This document shows, one piece after another, positions 1 to 9,467 of a stretch of 64,000 nucleotides of DNA (within the stretch, counting starts at the first letter, position 1; each line of letters opens with the position of its first letter). The translations under genes were made by a program, and so were the position numbers. The DNA is taken from contig CAVWIV010000003.1 of NCBI GenBank assembly GCA_963755155.1, positions 62,001 through 126,000 on the forward strand, written 5' to 3'. The notes beneath the pieces were generated by a model. The model saw only the letters and a program-made list of their open reading frames with translations, made no database searches and was not told the origin of the DNA. The stretch is from PALSA-612 sp963755155. GTDB lineage: Bacteria > Actinomycetota > Thermoleophilia > Gaiellales > Gaiellaceae.

Positions 1-2
1 TA

Positions 3-647
3 CAGTCGTGGGCGCCCGAGGACAAGAGCCCGGATCCCGGCGGGATGGAGGCCGTACTCGCAGAGCTCGGGAAGGCAGGCGGTCCGGTCGCGCACGTCGA
101 CGCTGACTTCGCCGATCCCGAGGCACCAGCGCGGGTGATGCACACGGCGCACGATGCGTTGGGCGACGTCGACATCCTCGTCGTCAACCACACGCTCAGC
201 AGGCAGGGCGCCCTCGATGAGCTGACCGCAGATGACATCGACGCCCACCTGCACATCAACGTCCGTGCTGCGCTATTGCTCGTGAAGGAGTTCGCCGCAC
301 AGCACGACGGCCGTCCTGGAGGCCGCGTCGTGCTCATGACGTCGGGACAGCACCTCGGGCCTATGAGGGCTGAGGTCGCCTACGCCGCCTCCAAAGGTGC
401 ACTGCACCAGATGACAGTCACGCTCTCGGACGAACTGATCGATCGCGGCATCACGGTTAACACCGTCCAGCCCGGGCCGACCGACACCGGCTGGGCGGCA
501 GGATTGGATCCGAGCCGCTTACCGCTCGGCCGCTGGGGACAGCCGGACGACGCCGCCCGGCTGATCGCCTGGCTCTGCTCCGATGACGCGGAGTGGGTCA
601 CGGGACAGGTCATCAACTCTGAGGGCGGCTTCCGCCGCTGGGGCTGA
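3..647 (+). CDS. SDR family oxidoreductase (5' end outside window)
   Basis: Short-chain dehydrogenase/reductase using NAD(P). The frame is open from position 3 with no start, so the Rossmann glycine motif lies upstream of the window. Visible parts are the VVNHT-type strand segment, the catalytic Tyr and Lys in YAASKGAL, and the C-terminal ending INSEGGFRRWG seen in many SDRs. Substrate cannot be deduced. It ends 18 bp before uraH on the same strand and may or may not belong to that operon. Confidence 0.85.
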   Translation, partial: QSWAPEDKSPDPGGMEAVLAELGKAGGPVAHVDADFADPEAPARVMHTAHDALGDVDILVVNHTLSRQGALDELTADDIDAHLHINVRAALLLVKEFAAQHDGRPGGRVVLMTSGQHLGPMRAEVAYAASKGALHQMTVTLSDELIDRGITVNTVQPGPTDTGWAAGLDPSRLPLGRWGQPDDAARLIAWLCSDDAEWVTGQVINSEGGFRRWG

Positions 648-665
648 CGTGAGATCCTCCCCCTC

Positions 666-959
666 GTGATCTCCACGCACGTGCTCGACACGGAACGCGG
701 CGAGCCCGCCGCGGGCGTCACCGTCGAGCTCTACCGCGGCGAGTCGCTGGTGGCGGCCGCTCAGACGGACGCCGACGGCCGCGTCTCCGAGCTCTCTCCC
801 GACGCCCTCGAGAACGGCACCTACCGGCTCGTGTTCCACCCGCCGTCGGCGTTCTTCCGCCGCGTCGAGCTCGAGATCGCGATCGACGATCCCGAGCGCC
901 ACTACCACGTGCCGCTGCTCGTCTCGCCCTACTCGTGCGCGAGCTACCGCGGCAGCTGA
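666..959 (+). CDS. uraH: 5-hydroxyisourate hydrolase
   Basis: Transthyretin-like HIU hydrolase, second step of urate breakdown (5-hydroxyisourate to OHCU), cytosolic tetramer in characterised relatives. The 97-residue product has the N-terminal ISTHVLDT segment with the conserved His and the family signature YRGS at the extreme C terminus; length is normal. GTG start at 666. It overlaps the next gene by 25 bp, and the pair with uraD and puuD makes the function secure. Confidence 0.93.
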   Translation: MISTHVLDTERGEPAAGVTVELYRGESLVAAAQTDADGRVSELSPDALENGTYRLVFHPPSAFFRRVELEIAIDDPERHYHVPLLVSPYSCASYRGS

Positions 960-1375
960 CGATAGACCAGCTCGAGGAGCTGTTCGAGGGCCGTACGGCG
1001 CTCGTCGAGCGGCTGGCGGAGATCGAGGATCCACTGGACAACGCTGACGAGGTCGTCAGCACGCTGACCGAGGACGAGAAGCTCGCGGCGCTCGACGCGC
1101 ACCCCGCGATCGGCCAGCGTGAGGGTCTCTCAGCGCGCTCCGCCGCCGAGCAGGGCGCCGACGAGGACCCCGCCGTCGTGGCCGAGCTCGCGAAGCTCAA
1201 CAGCCGCTACGAGGAGCGTTTCGGCTTCCGGTTCGTCGTCTTCGTCGACCGACGCCTGAAGGGCGAGATCGTGCCCATCCTCCGCGAGCGGCTGGAGCGC
1301 AGCCGCGATGAGGAGCTGGACACGGCCCTGTCCGAGCTCGTCGCCATTGCCCGCGACCGCTGGCAGCGCGGATGA
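935..1375 (+). CDS. uraD: OHCU decarboxylase
   Basis: 2-oxo-4-hydroxy-4-carboxy-5-ureidoimidazoline decarboxylase, which converts OHCU stereospecifically to (S)-allantoin. It shows the catalytic-His segment HPAIG, then ARSAAEQ and the LNSRYEERFGFRFVVFV core typical of the family. At 146 residues it is slightly short at the N terminus. The GTG at 935 inside uraH is the only conventional start; a CTG at 956 would also keep the core. Its TGA overlaps the ATG of the next gene (ATGA), indicating coupled translation. Confidence 0.92.
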   Translation: MRELPRQLTIDQLEELFEGRTALVERLAEIEDPLDNADEVVSTLTEDEKLAALDAHPAIGQREGLSARSAAEQGADEDPAVVAELAKLNSRYEERFGFRFVVFVDRRLKGEIVPILRERLERSRDEELDTALSELVAIARDRWQRG

Positions 1376-2538
1376 TCGTTGCGGTCGACCCGTATCTCGT
1401 CGACTGGCTGGACCTGACGCTTCGCTGGCTGCACGTCATCGCAGGCGTCGTCTGGATCGGCACGTCGTTCTACTTCGTCGCGCTCGACAATCACCTCGCC
1501 CCGCCGAAGCGGAGGGAGGACGCCGACGAGGGCGTCGCCGGCGAGTCGTGGGAGATCCACGGCGGCGGCTTCTACCTCGTCCAGAAGTTCCGCGTCGCGC
1601 CGCGCGCGCTGCCCGAGGCACTGCACTGGTTCAAATGGGAGGCCTACACGACGTGGCTGTCCGGCTTCGCGCTCTTCTGCGTCCTCTACTACGTCGACGC
1701 TGACCTCAACCTCGTCGGCGCGGACATGTCGGAGTGGACGGCGATTGCGGTCTCCCTCGCGCTCCTCGTCGTGGCCTGGCTCGTGTACGACGGCCTCTGC
1801 CGCGTCATCCGCAGCGAGCTCGTGCTGGCGGGGATCCTCGTCGCGCTCACGACCGTGGCCGCCTACGGCCTCAGCCTCCTCTTCACCGATCGGGCCGTCT
1901 GGCTCCAGCTCGGCGCGATGCTGGGGACGATCATGGTGGCGAACGTCTTCTTCGTCATCATCCCCGCCCACTGGGAGCTCGTCCGGGCGAAGCAGGCCGG
2001 CCGGGAGCCCGACCCGGCGCCCGGCATCCGCGCGAAGCAACGCTCCGTCCACAACAACTACCTCACGCTCCCGGTGCTGCTGGCGATGCTCGGCGACCAC
2101 TTCGCGTTCGCCTACGGTCACGCCGACGGCTGGCTCGTGCTCGTGTGCCTGATGCTGGTAGGCGCCTGGATCCGGCTCTTCTTCAACCTCCGCCACGCGG
2201 GACGCACCGTCTGGTGGATACCGGTCACGGCCGCAGCCGCGCTCGCAGCGATCGCGGTCTGGATCAGGCCGCCGGACGCGGAGAGCGCGACGACCGGGCC
2301 GCCCGTGCCGTTTGGCGAGATAGCGCCGATCGTCGAGCAGCGCTGCGCTTCGTGCCACTCGGGCGCCGCTGCGCCGTCGGGTGTCCGCCTCGAGAACCGC
2401 GAGCAGATCGAAGCGCAAGCCGACGCGATCGAACGCGTCGCAGTCCTCACACGCGTCATGCCGCTCGGCAACTCCACCGGCATGACGGACACCGAACGCG
2501 AGCTCCTAGGGCGATGGATCGACTCCCAGCAGCGCTAG
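1372..2538 (+). CDS. puuD: Membrane-bound urate oxidase with C-terminal cytochrome c domain (PuuD type)
   Basis: Integral membrane urate hydroxylase, first step of urate catabolism. It has about eight hydrophobic segments beginning with LRWLHVIAGVVWIGTSFYF, and a C-terminal cytochrome c domain with a CxxCH haem site (Cys325, Cys328, His329) that would pass electrons to the respiratory chain instead of to O2-derived peroxide. Length 388. The start ATG overlaps the uraD stop. Together with uraH and uraD it gives a complete urate-to-allantoin route. Confidence 0.92.
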   Translation: MIVAVDPYLVDWLDLTLRWLHVIAGVVWIGTSFYFVALDNHLAPPKRREDADEGVAGESWEIHGGGFYLVQKFRVAPRALPEALHWFKWEAYTTWLSGFALFCVLYYVDADLNLVGADMSEWTAIAVSLALLVVAWLVYDGLCRVIRSELVLAGILVALTTVAAYGLSLLFTDRAVWLQLGAMLGTIMVANVFFVIIPAHWELVRAKQAGREPDPAPGIRAKQRSVHNNYLTLPVLLAMLGDHFAFAYGHADGWLVLVCLMLVGAWIRLFFNLRHAGRTVWWIPVTAAAALAAIAVWIRPPDAESATTGPPVPFGEIAPIVEQRCASCHSGAAAPSGVRLENREQIEAQADAIERVAVLTRVMPLGNSTGMTDTERELLGRWIDSQQR

Positions 2539-3285
2539 TCGAGCCCGCGGTCGCACGGCTGCGGGAGCTCGAGCCGACAGCGATCGCCGTGCTCGTCGGA
2601 GGCAGCTATGCGAAGGGAACGGCCGACGAGCTCTCGGATCTCGACCTGACGGCGCTCGTCGAACGAGATGGCGGCCGGTACCGCACGTGGTTCCAGGATC
2701 GGCCGGCCATGCACCCGCTTCACGTGTCGGCGGGCGTGATGACGATCGACGAACGGCTGACGAAGACATCTGAGCCGGCGAGCTGGTGGCTCGGCCTACC
2801 GCAGCTCGAACCCGCGCTGTATGCATGGACGACGGACGATGCACGAACGCGCCTTGGCGAGGATCCGTCGCTCCGGCGGCCCGCCGGCCCACCCGAGCTC
2901 GAGGACTTCTTCGAGTTCTCCATGAAGGTACGGAGGGCGATCCAAGCCGGCGACTCGCTCGGGCTTCGTGTCTACGCGATGGCCGCCGCCGAGCTCGCTC
3001 CTCGGCTGCTCCTTGCCCCTGAACGAGCCGGTGTTCGTCAGCAGCCGGCGAGAAGCGGCCGAGGCTGCGCTCGCATTTGCCGTCGCACCCGAGCATTACG
3101 CGGAGGATCTTCGGCTGTGCCTCGGCCTTGTCCAGGCGGACGATGCAACGCTCGGTACGGCCGCACCGCGGCTCGCCCGCGAGCTCCTCGCGTTCCTGCG
3201 GGAGCACAAGCCAGACGTCGATCCACTGCCCGACCTCGTCCGCAGCCTGACCGACGGAACGCTCGAACGGCAACTCGCGTCGTAA
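2514..3285 (+). CDS. Nucleotidyltransferase-like protein, frameshifted
   Basis: The N-terminal half shows the polymerase-beta-type nucleotidyltransferase signature, VGGSYAKGTADELSDLDL, with the GS and DxD elements. The ATG at 2514 lies inside the end of puuD. At about 3016-3019 (a CCCC run) the frame changes: homology-like sequence continues one base over (LNEPVFVSS... to the TAA at 3285). The total length is a multiple of three plus one, which fits one extra base. Substrate unknown. I treat this as an indel, not proven decay. Confidence 0.7.
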
Positions 3286-3290
3286 GACGC

Positions 3291-3296
3291 TAGCGT
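3291..3296 (+). promoter_or_regulatory. Candidate -10 box (TAGCGT) for a leaderless transcript of the DUF3830 gene
   Basis: TAGCGT ends 7 nt before the ATG at 3304, and no Shine-Dalgarno lies between. The spacing predicts transcription starting at or next to the start codon. No clear -35 seen. Confidence 0.45.
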
Positions 3297-3303
3297 CCCG
3301 GCG

Positions 3304-3711
3304 ATGCTGAAGATCGCCGTCGCCTCCTTCGAGCTCTCGGCGCGACTGGAGGAAGAGCGCGCTCCGAACACCGTCGCCGCCTTCCGCCGCCTCCTGCCGC
3401 TCGACTCGCAGCTGATCCAGGCGCGCTGGTCGGGCCAGGCGGCCTGGATCCCGTTCGGCGAGCTCGACCTCGGCATCGGCTTCGAGGACCCGACGAGCTA
3501 CCCCGGCCCCGGCGAGCTGCTCATCTACCCCGGCGGCGTGAGCGAGACGGAGATCCTCTTCCCGTACGGCCAGACGTGCTTCGCGAGCAAGGCCGGCCAG
3601 CTCGCGGGCAACCACTTCGCCACGGTCGTCGACGGGCGAAAGCACCTCGAGGAGATCGGCCGGCTCGTGCTCTGGGAAGGGGCGCAGGACATCCACTTCG
3701 AGGAGGCTTGA
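3304..3711 (+). CDS. DUF3830 family protein
   Basis: A 135-residue protein resembling DUF3830, a family with a cyclophilin-like fold and no established reaction. The match rests on overall pattern (glycine-rich LLIYPGG, then ETEILFPYG). No signal peptide or membrane segment. Its TGA overlaps the ATG of the following bicupin gene, so the two are probably co-expressed. Position between urate-catabolic genes and an allantoate-type hydrolase suggests a role in ureide or pyrimidine catabolism; that is inference only. Confidence 0.75.
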   Translation: MLKIAVASFELSARLEEERAPNTVAAFRRLLPLDSQLIQARWSGQAAWIPFGELDLGIGFEDPTSYPGPGELLIYPGGVSETEILFPYGQTCFASKAGQLAGNHFATVVDGRKHLEEIGRLVLWEGAQDIHFEEA

Positions 3712-4649
3712 TGGGCATCGCGCACTGGGACGACGTCGAGCCGCGCGACCTTCGCCGCGGCCCCATGCAGCTCGACCGCTACGACCTCGGCTCGGCGGCC
3801 GGCTCTAAGAAGGTGGGCGTCGCCCGCCTGAAGCTCGATCCGGGCGGCCGTTCGTCGCCCGTCCATGTCGAGCTCGACGAGGAGGAGATCTTCTACGTCC
3901 TCGCCGGCACCGGGCTCTCCTGGCAGAGCGGGAAGACATACGAGGTAGGCGCCGGCGACACGATCGTCCACCGCGTCGCCGAGGAGGACCACACGCTGAT
4001 CGCCGGTCCTGACGGGCTCGACGTCCTCGCCTTCGGCGAGCGGACGAACGCCACGGCGTCCTACCTCACGCGGGCGGGCGTTCTGCGCATGGACGCAACG
4101 GTGAAGGTCGCCGAGGATCGTCACCCGTGGGACCTCGAGGCCGATGCGGGAGAGCTCGAGCTGCCCGAGCCCAGCCCGCGACCCTCGAACATCGTCAACC
4201 TCGCCGACGTGGAGGGGGACTACGGCGGCGTGTGGAAGCCGCTGGCCCGCACAGCAGGCGCGGTTCGAACGGGGCTCAACTGGGCCGGCTTGCCGGCGGG
4301 CGAAAAGGGTGCGCCGCCGCACTGCCACTCGGCCGACGAGGAGCTGTTCGTCGTGCTCGAAGGCGACGGCGGGCTGATCCTCATGCCCTCGCCGCAAAAC
4401 GCCCGCGGGGGGACGCACGAGGAGGAGATCCCTGTGCGGACCGGGCAGGTCGTCTCGCGCCCTGCCGGCACGGGCATCGCCCACGGCTTCCGCGCGGGTG
4501 ACAACGGCATCACATACCTCGCCTACGGCACCCGAGAGACGAACGACATCTTGTATTACCCACGCTCGAACAAGATCTACTTCCGTGGCATCGGCCTCAT
4601 CGCACGCCTCGAAGATCTCGACTACTTCGACGGCGAGTCGCGCGACTAG
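3711..4649 (+). CDS. Two-domain cupin protein
   Basis: 312 residues with two cupin barrels. The first (about residues 35-110) contains PVHVELDEEEIFYVL, the second (about 200-290) contains PPHCHSADEELFVVLEGDG, a good metal-binding His/Glu set. The first barrel has fewer His ligands, so perhaps only the second binds metal. It could be a ureide-pathway bicupin such as a ureidoglycine aminohydrolase-like enzyme, but I see no signature that decides this. The start ATG overlaps the DUF3830 stop; the end overlaps the convergent M20 gene by 4 bp. Confidence 0.85.
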   Translation: MGIAHWDDVEPRDLRRGPMQLDRYDLGSAAGSKKVGVARLKLDPGGRSSPVHVELDEEEIFYVLAGTGLSWQSGKTYEVGAGDTIVHRVAEEDHTLIAGPDGLDVLAFGERTNATASYLTRAGVLRMDATVKVAEDRHPWDLEADAGELELPEPSPRPSNIVNLADVEGDYGGVWKPLARTAGAVRTGLNWAGLPAGEKGAPPHCHSADEELFVVLEGDGGLILMPSPQNARGGTHEEEIPVRTGQVVSRPAGTGIAHGFRAGDNGITYLAYGTRETNDILYYPRSNKIYFRGIGLIARLEDLDYFDGESRD

Positions 4650-5659
4650 GCGGCCAAGCGGCGGAGCGCGCCCGCGAGCACGTCGACGGCGAGCGCGACG
4701 TCCTCCTCGGACGAGAGCTCGTCCGGCGAATGGCTGACGCCACCGTTGAGGCTACGGACGAACAGCATCCCCGCGTCGACGCCGGCGGCGGCGAGGATGC
4801 CCGCGTCGTGACCGGCGCCGGACGGTAGTTCGACGGCCTGAAGCCCCAGAGCTTCGATCTCGTCACCGAGGGCGGCGCGGCAGCGCTCGCTCATCGCCAC
4901 CGGCTCGGCGCGGTGCCCGGGCTCCAGGCCGACCCGCGCGAGCACGTCGTCCAGCCGCTCGCTGTCGGGAGCGCGGACGTCTACAGAAAGACGGACACGA
5001 CCCGGAATGACATTGCCGGCGCCGGGCTCGACGTCCAGCTCGCCCACGGTTGCCACGGCGCCCTCCACCTGCAGGGCGACCTCGCGAATTCGGAGGATCT
5101 CGGCGGCCGCCTTCACGAGCGCGTCCTGGCGGTCCTCCATCGGCGTCGTGCCGGCGTGGCCCGCACGGCCCTCGAACCACAGCTCGCCGCGCGCGTACCC
5201 GACGATGCTCGTGACGACGCCGAGCGGCAGCGCCGGCCCGCTCGAGCGTCGGCCCCTGCTCGATGTGGAGCTCGAGGAAGGCGGACGGCACCTCCTCGTA
5301 CGCGGCAGAGCGCCCGGCTGCCGATGCAGCCGACCTCCTCGCCCCGAAAGGCGACAACGGAGCCGCACCCGGCCTGCTCGACGGCCTCGATCGCCGCGAC
5401 TACACCGAGCGCGCCGTCGAACTTCCCTCCCTGCGGAACGGTGTCGAGATGCGAGCCGACCCACACGTCGTCGCGGCTGCCCGAGCGGCCGATGAGGTTG
5501 CCGTGCGCATCGACCTCGACGCGCGAGCCCGGCCTCGCGGAACCAGATAGCGGCCAGCTCGTGGGCGGCGTCCTCCTCCGCGCTCGGATGCGGCCGGTTC
5601 GCGCCCGGCCCACCGCCGATCTCGTACAGCTGCTCCAGCCGCTCGAAGAGGCGCGTCAC
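4646..5659 (-). CDS. M20-family amidohydrolase (allantoate amidohydrolase / N-carbamoyl amino acid hydrolase type), three frame changes
   Basis: Zinc-dependent M20 amidase of the AllC/carbamoylase group. Reading across three frames gives, in order, VWVGSHLDTVPQGGKFDGA (metal-binding His and Asp), VVAFRGEEVG (catalytic Glu-Glu), LELHIEQGP, then FEGRAGHAGTTPM (dimerisation domain) and SLNGGVSHSP (C-terminal metal His). Frame changes lie near 5521-5527, 5303-5312 and 5226-5233; each is repaired by removing one base, and the total of 1014 nt then gives 337 codons. GTG start at 5659. It is smaller than the usual 400 residues because the part between the two metal-site halves is short. Context suggests allantoate as substrate. 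Confidence 0.8.
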   Translation of the reverse strand: MTRLFERLEQLYEIGGGPGANRPHPSAEEDAAHELAAIWFREAGLARRGRCARQPHRPLGQPRRRVGRLASRHRSAGREVRRRARCSRGDRGRRAGRVRLRCRLSGRGGRLHRQPGALPRTRRCRPPSSSSTSSRGRRSSGPALPLGVVTSIVGYARGELWFEGRAGHAGTTPMEDRQDALVKAAAEILRIREVALQVEGAVATVGELDVEPGAGNVIPGRVRLSVDVRAPDSERLDDVLARVGLEPGHRAEPVAMSERCRAALGDEIEALGLQAVELPSGAGHDAGILAAAGVDAGMLFVRSLNGGVSHSPDELSSEEDVALAVDVLAGALRRLAA

Positions 5660-5670
5660 GCGCGCAGTGC

Positions 5671-7143
5671 CTAGAGCCCGAACGGATTCGCCGGCCGCGT
5701 GCCCGTGCCAAGGACGACGCTCTTCGTCTCGAGGTAGAGGTCGAGCGCGTCGAGCCCGAGCTCGCGGCCGAAGCCCGACTGCTTGTAGCCGCCGAACGGG
5801 ATTCCCGGGAAGGCCGTGTAGGGCATGTTGATGCCAACCGTGCCCGACTTGATCTGCCGCGCGATCCTGTGGCCGCGACCGGGGTCGCCGGTCCACACCG
5901 TGGCCATAAGCCCGTAACGCACGTCGTTCGCGATCCGCACGGCGTCGGCCTCGTCCTCGAACGGGATCACCGTTACGACGGGGCCGAAGATCTCCTCCTG
6001 CGCCACCGGCGACGAGTTGTCGGCCACGGACAGCACCGTCGGCGGGTAGAAGGCGCCGGCTCCCTCGGCGGGCTCTCCGCCGAGCACGACCTCGGCGCCA
6101 TGCTCGAGCCCCTGCTCGACGAAGCCGTGCACGCGGTCGCGGTGCTCGGGTGAGATGAGCGAGCCCATCTGCGTCTCCTCCTCGAGCGGGTCACCCACCT
6201 TCACGGCCGCAGCCTTCTCCGCGAGCCCGGCCACGACCTCGTCGTAGATCGGCTTCTCGACGAGCACGCGCGACCGCGCCTCGCAGCTCTGCCCGGCCGA
6301 GTAGTAGATCGCCCAGACCGAGCTGGGAACGGCGTCGGCGAGATCGGCGTCCGCGAAGATGAGGTTCGGGCTCTTACCACCCAGCTCGAGCGTGATCCGC
6401 TTGAGCGTCGGCGCGGCGAGACGCATGATCTCGCTCCCGGTCGCCGTCGAGCCGGTGAACGCGACCTTGTCCACGCCGGGATGGCTGACGAGGTAGGCGC
6501 CGGTGCCGGGCCCGTCGCCGGGGACGACGTTGATCGCTCCGGCGGGAAAGCCGACCTCCGCGGCCAGCTCCGCAAGCCGTAGCGCCGTCAGCGGCGTCTT
6601 CGCATCGGGCTTCAGCACGACCGGGCAGCCTGCGGCAAGGGCGGGAGAGAGCTTCCAGGCCGTCATCAGCAGCGGGTAGTTCCACGGCACGATCTGACCC
6701 GCCACGCCGACCGGCTCCTTCAGCGAGTAGAAGAGGAGCGAGCCGCCGATGGGATTCGAGCGGCCCCCGATCGTCGCGACGGCGGAGGCGAAGTAGCGGA
6801 AGTTCTCGGCGGCTCCGAAGAGCTCTGCCTTCACCGACGAGATCGCCTTGCCGACGTTCCGCGCCTCGAGCTCCGCGAGCTCGGCCCGGTTCGCGACGAT
6901 CGCGTCGGCCAGCGCGTGCAGGAGGCGCGAGCGCTCGGTGGCAGGAGTCTTGCCCCACGCTCCGTCGAGCGCGGCCCGAGCCGCGTCGACCGCACGGTCG
7001 ACGTCGGCCTCGCCGGCCATGGCCGCTCTGGCCAGGGGCTCGCCCGTCGCGGGCTCGAGGAGCTCGACGATCTCGCCGGAGGCGGGCTCCGCCATGCCGC
7101 CGTCGATGAAGAGGCCGTACTCCCTGCCGGTCGCCACCGCCAT
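5671..7143 (-). CDS. Aldehyde dehydrogenase family protein
   Basis: NAD(P)-dependent aldehyde dehydrogenase, 490 residues, full length. Motifs include GQIVPWNYPL, the FTGSTATG cofactor loop, general base Glu253 in LELGGKSPN and nucleophile Cys287 in SAGQSCEARS. The C-terminal GGYKQSGFGRELG segment is typical of betaine/aminobutyraldehyde-type members. It lies 11 bp upstream of the M20 hydrolase on the same strand, so probably one transcript. The substrate is not readable from sequence. Confidence 0.92.
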   Translation of the reverse strand: MAVATGREYGLFIDGGMAEPASGEIVELLEPATGEPLARAAMAGEADVDRAVDAARAALDGAWGKTPATERSRLLHALADAIVANRAELAELEARNVGKAISSVKAELFGAAENFRYFASAVATIGGRSNPIGGSLLFYSLKEPVGVAGQIVPWNYPLLMTAWKLSPALAAGCPVVLKPDAKTPLTALRLAELAAEVGFPAGAINVVPGDGPGTGAYLVSHPGVDKVAFTGSTATGSEIMRLAAPTLKRITLELGGKSPNLIFADADLADAVPSSVWAIYYSAGQSCEARSRVLVEKPIYDEVVAGLAEKAAAVKVGDPLEEETQMGSLISPEHRDRVHGFVEQGLEHGAEVVLGGEPAEGAGAFYPPTVLSVADNSSPVAQEEIFGPVVTVIPFEDEADAVRIANDVRYGLMATVWTGDPGRGHRIARQIKSGTVGINMPYTAFPGIPFGGYKQSGFGRELGLDALDLYLETKSVVLGTGTRPANPFGL

Positions 7144-7166
7144 CGCGGCGGACGATACCGGCTGCT

Positions 7167-8526
7167 CTAACGGCGGGTGCGAACGAAGAGCACTGCCCGC
7201 TCGTCCCGCGCGGCCACGCGCCAGCCGTCTCGACGGGCGAGGCGAAGAGCCGGAGGGGTCTCGGCCGTGAGGAGCACGGCGGGGAAGGACGCGGGCAGCG
7301 CATCACCCGACTCGCGCCCCGCGATCCAGTCGAGATAGCGCCGTTGATCGCGCAGGTCGAAGGCATCCAGCGGATTGGAGATCCACACGAGACGGCCGTC
7401 GAGAGCGAGCGCCTCGGCGTTGATGTCGTCGGCGAGGATCGGCGCGCTGCCCGCCTCCAGCGCGGCGCGTGCCCGTAGCGCGTGGCCTGCGCCGGGAGGA
7501 GCAACGGCGCGCCCGAGGCCGACCGCGACCAGCACGGCGAGCATCGCCGCAAGTGCCCCTGTGACGAGCCGCGGGCGGCCGGATCCGCCACTCGCGCTTC
7601 CCGGTGACAAAGCGCGCCGCGGGCACGGCCGCGAAGACGACGAGCCACACCGCGTTGCGGCCGGACTGAACGGTCATCACCGCCAGTCCTGCAAGGGCGA
7701 CGAGCTCCCAGGGCCTCGGCCGTGAAGCGAGCGCCGCGAGCACGAGCGGCACGCCCGCGACGAAGAACGCGACGTCGAGCGGCATGTCGAACGAGAGCGG
7801 CGCCCAGAGCCCTTCGTGCCCGGTGGCCGCCTCGCTCCCGAGGACGCCCCGATAGTAGTGACGCGTGTCGAGCAGCGACGGCGTGGCGAGGACGGCGGCC
7901 AGCGACGCGACGAGCACCGCGATGGCCGTTCCCGGCGTCCGCCTCAGCCGATGGAACAGGAGATACGCGCCGGTAACGGCGATCCCCACGAGCACGCCGC
8001 CGTGGAGGTTCGACCAGAGGGCAAAGAGCGGCGGCAGCACCCAGATCGTCTGCGACGGCAGGCGTGCCTGGTCGCGCAGGATGAGCAGGACGACCGGGAA
8101 CAGCGCGAGCGAGAAGAGCTGGCCGCGCACGATGAGCAGCGACTGCGCCGCGGCCACCGCCACGAGCAGGAGCACGAGCGCCGACGGGGCGTCGGCGGCG
8201 TCGGCGCGCCGCATGTCGAGCGAGAGCGCGGCCACGGCGAGGAACACGGCGCCGACGAGCGCGAGCAGGAGCCCGCGGTCGCCGAGCGCGGCTTCGAGCC
8301 CGTGGAACGCCAGCTCGCCGAGCACCGGTGCGTTCTCCCAGCCCGCCGAGGGAGCGGCCGCGTAGGGAACGCCGGCGGGAATCTTGCCGAGCTCGACGAT
8401 CTCGCCTCCGAGCGCGGCCAGCCAGTGTGCGTCGGCGCCGATCGAGCCGAGGAGCGCACAGAACGAGACGACGAACGCGCCGGCGAGCCACGTGAGCCGC
8501 GGCGCCGTCTGCGACAGCGGATTCAC
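7167..8526 (-). CDS. Multi-pass membrane protein of unknown function, frameshifted
   Basis: About 452 residues after repair, with roughly nine to ten hydrophobic helices and a short C-terminal soluble tail. The frame changes at about 7571-7600 (one extra base); the length is a multiple of three plus one. GTG start at 8526. The architecture resembles glycosyltransferase-C-like or oligosaccharide-type membrane proteins, but no motif allows assignment. It is only 23 bp downstream of the aldehyde dehydrogenase start region and points the same way. Confidence 0.7.
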
Positions 8527-8571
8527 CCCACCGTTATCGGCCGCGAACGGCCGAATCTTCAGAGCACGCGA

Positions 8572-9399
8572 CTACGACACAAATTCAACGTGTACCGGAT
8601 GTTCGTACGCGCCCAGCGCCTCCGCGCGCTGCAGCAGCTCCTCGACGGCGCGGCGGCCCTCTTCGCCGTAGTCGCACGTGAGGTCGTTCACGTACATGCC
8701 GACGAAGCGGTCGGCGAGATGCGGCTCGAGGCCACGGCTGAACTCCATCGCGTACGCCATCGCCTCGGCGCGGTTGTCGAGACCCGTCCTGATGGACTCC
8801 CGGAGGACGGTCGACAGCACCGCCAGCTGCTCGTCTCCGAGGTCGCGACGGGCGACGTTCGCGCCAAGCGGGAGCGGCAAGCCGGTCTCGAGCAGCCACC
8901 ACTCGCCGAGGTCGAGCACCTTCTCCAGGCCCTCGTCGGCGTATGTGAGCTGGCCCTCGTGGATGATGAGGCCGACGTCCGCCTCGCCCGACTTCACCTC
9001 GTCGAGGATCTGGTCGAACGGCACCTCGCGGTAGCGGAAGTCCCCGATCGCCATCCGCAGGACGAGGAACGCCGTGGTCATACGTCCGGGCACCGCGATC
9101 TCGAGGTCGGCGAGGTCGTGCAGCGCGAGCGGCTCGCGCGCGACGACGATAGGGCCGTAGCCGGCGCCCATGCTCGCGCCGTGCGGCAGGAGGACGTAGC
9201 GGTCCTGGACGAACGGGTAGGCGTGGAGCGAGATCGCCGTCGTCTCCAGGCGCCCTTCGAGCGCCCACTCGTTCAGCGTCTGGATGTCGCGGAGGACGTG
9301 CTCGAACTCGAAGCCGCGCGGGTCGACGCGGCCGGAGGCGAGCCCCCAGAACATGAAGGCGTCGTCGGCGTCAGGGCTGTGTCCGAGGCGGATCCGCAT
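8572..9399 (-). CDS. MqnA/MqnD family protein (futalosine menaquinone pathway)
   Basis: 275-residue periplasmic-binding-protein-like enzyme of the MqnA/MqnD family, whose members act in the futalosine route to menaquinone (chorismate dehydratase or 1,4-dihydroxy-6-naphthoate synthase). The N-terminal LGHSPDADDAFMFWGL and the segment SLHAYPFVQDRYVLLPHGAS are characteristic. No signal peptide, so cytosolic. Which of the two steps it performs cannot be settled here, so no symbol is given. ATG start at 9399; a TAGGGT box lies 10 nt upstream. No other mqn genes in the window. Confidence 0.82.
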   Translation of the reverse strand: MRIRLGHSPDADDAFMFWGLASGRVDPRGFEFEHVLRDIQTLNEWALEGRLETTAISLHAYPFVQDRYVLLPHGASMGAGYGPIVVAREPLALHDLADLEIAVPGRMTTAFLVLRMAIGDFRYREVPFDQILDEVKSGEADVGLIIHEGQLTYADEGLEKVLDLGEWWLLETGLPLPLGANVARRDLGDEQLAVLSTVLRESIRTGLDNRAEAMAYAMEFSRGLEPHLADRFVGMYVNDLTCDYGEEGRRAVEELLQRAEALGAYEHPVHVEFVS

Positions 9400-9467
9400 G
9401 AGGCGCTCGACCCTAGCAGCCTCTGCCCGGCCCGGCAAGGGCTGGGCCATGCGGCCGCCGGAATCAC

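Noticed and set aside
4646..5659. Programmed frameshifting in the M20 gene, rpoC or ligA
   Set aside because: No slippery heptamer, no shared downstream structure, and the same type of event occurs at eighteen unrelated sites; indel error is simpler.
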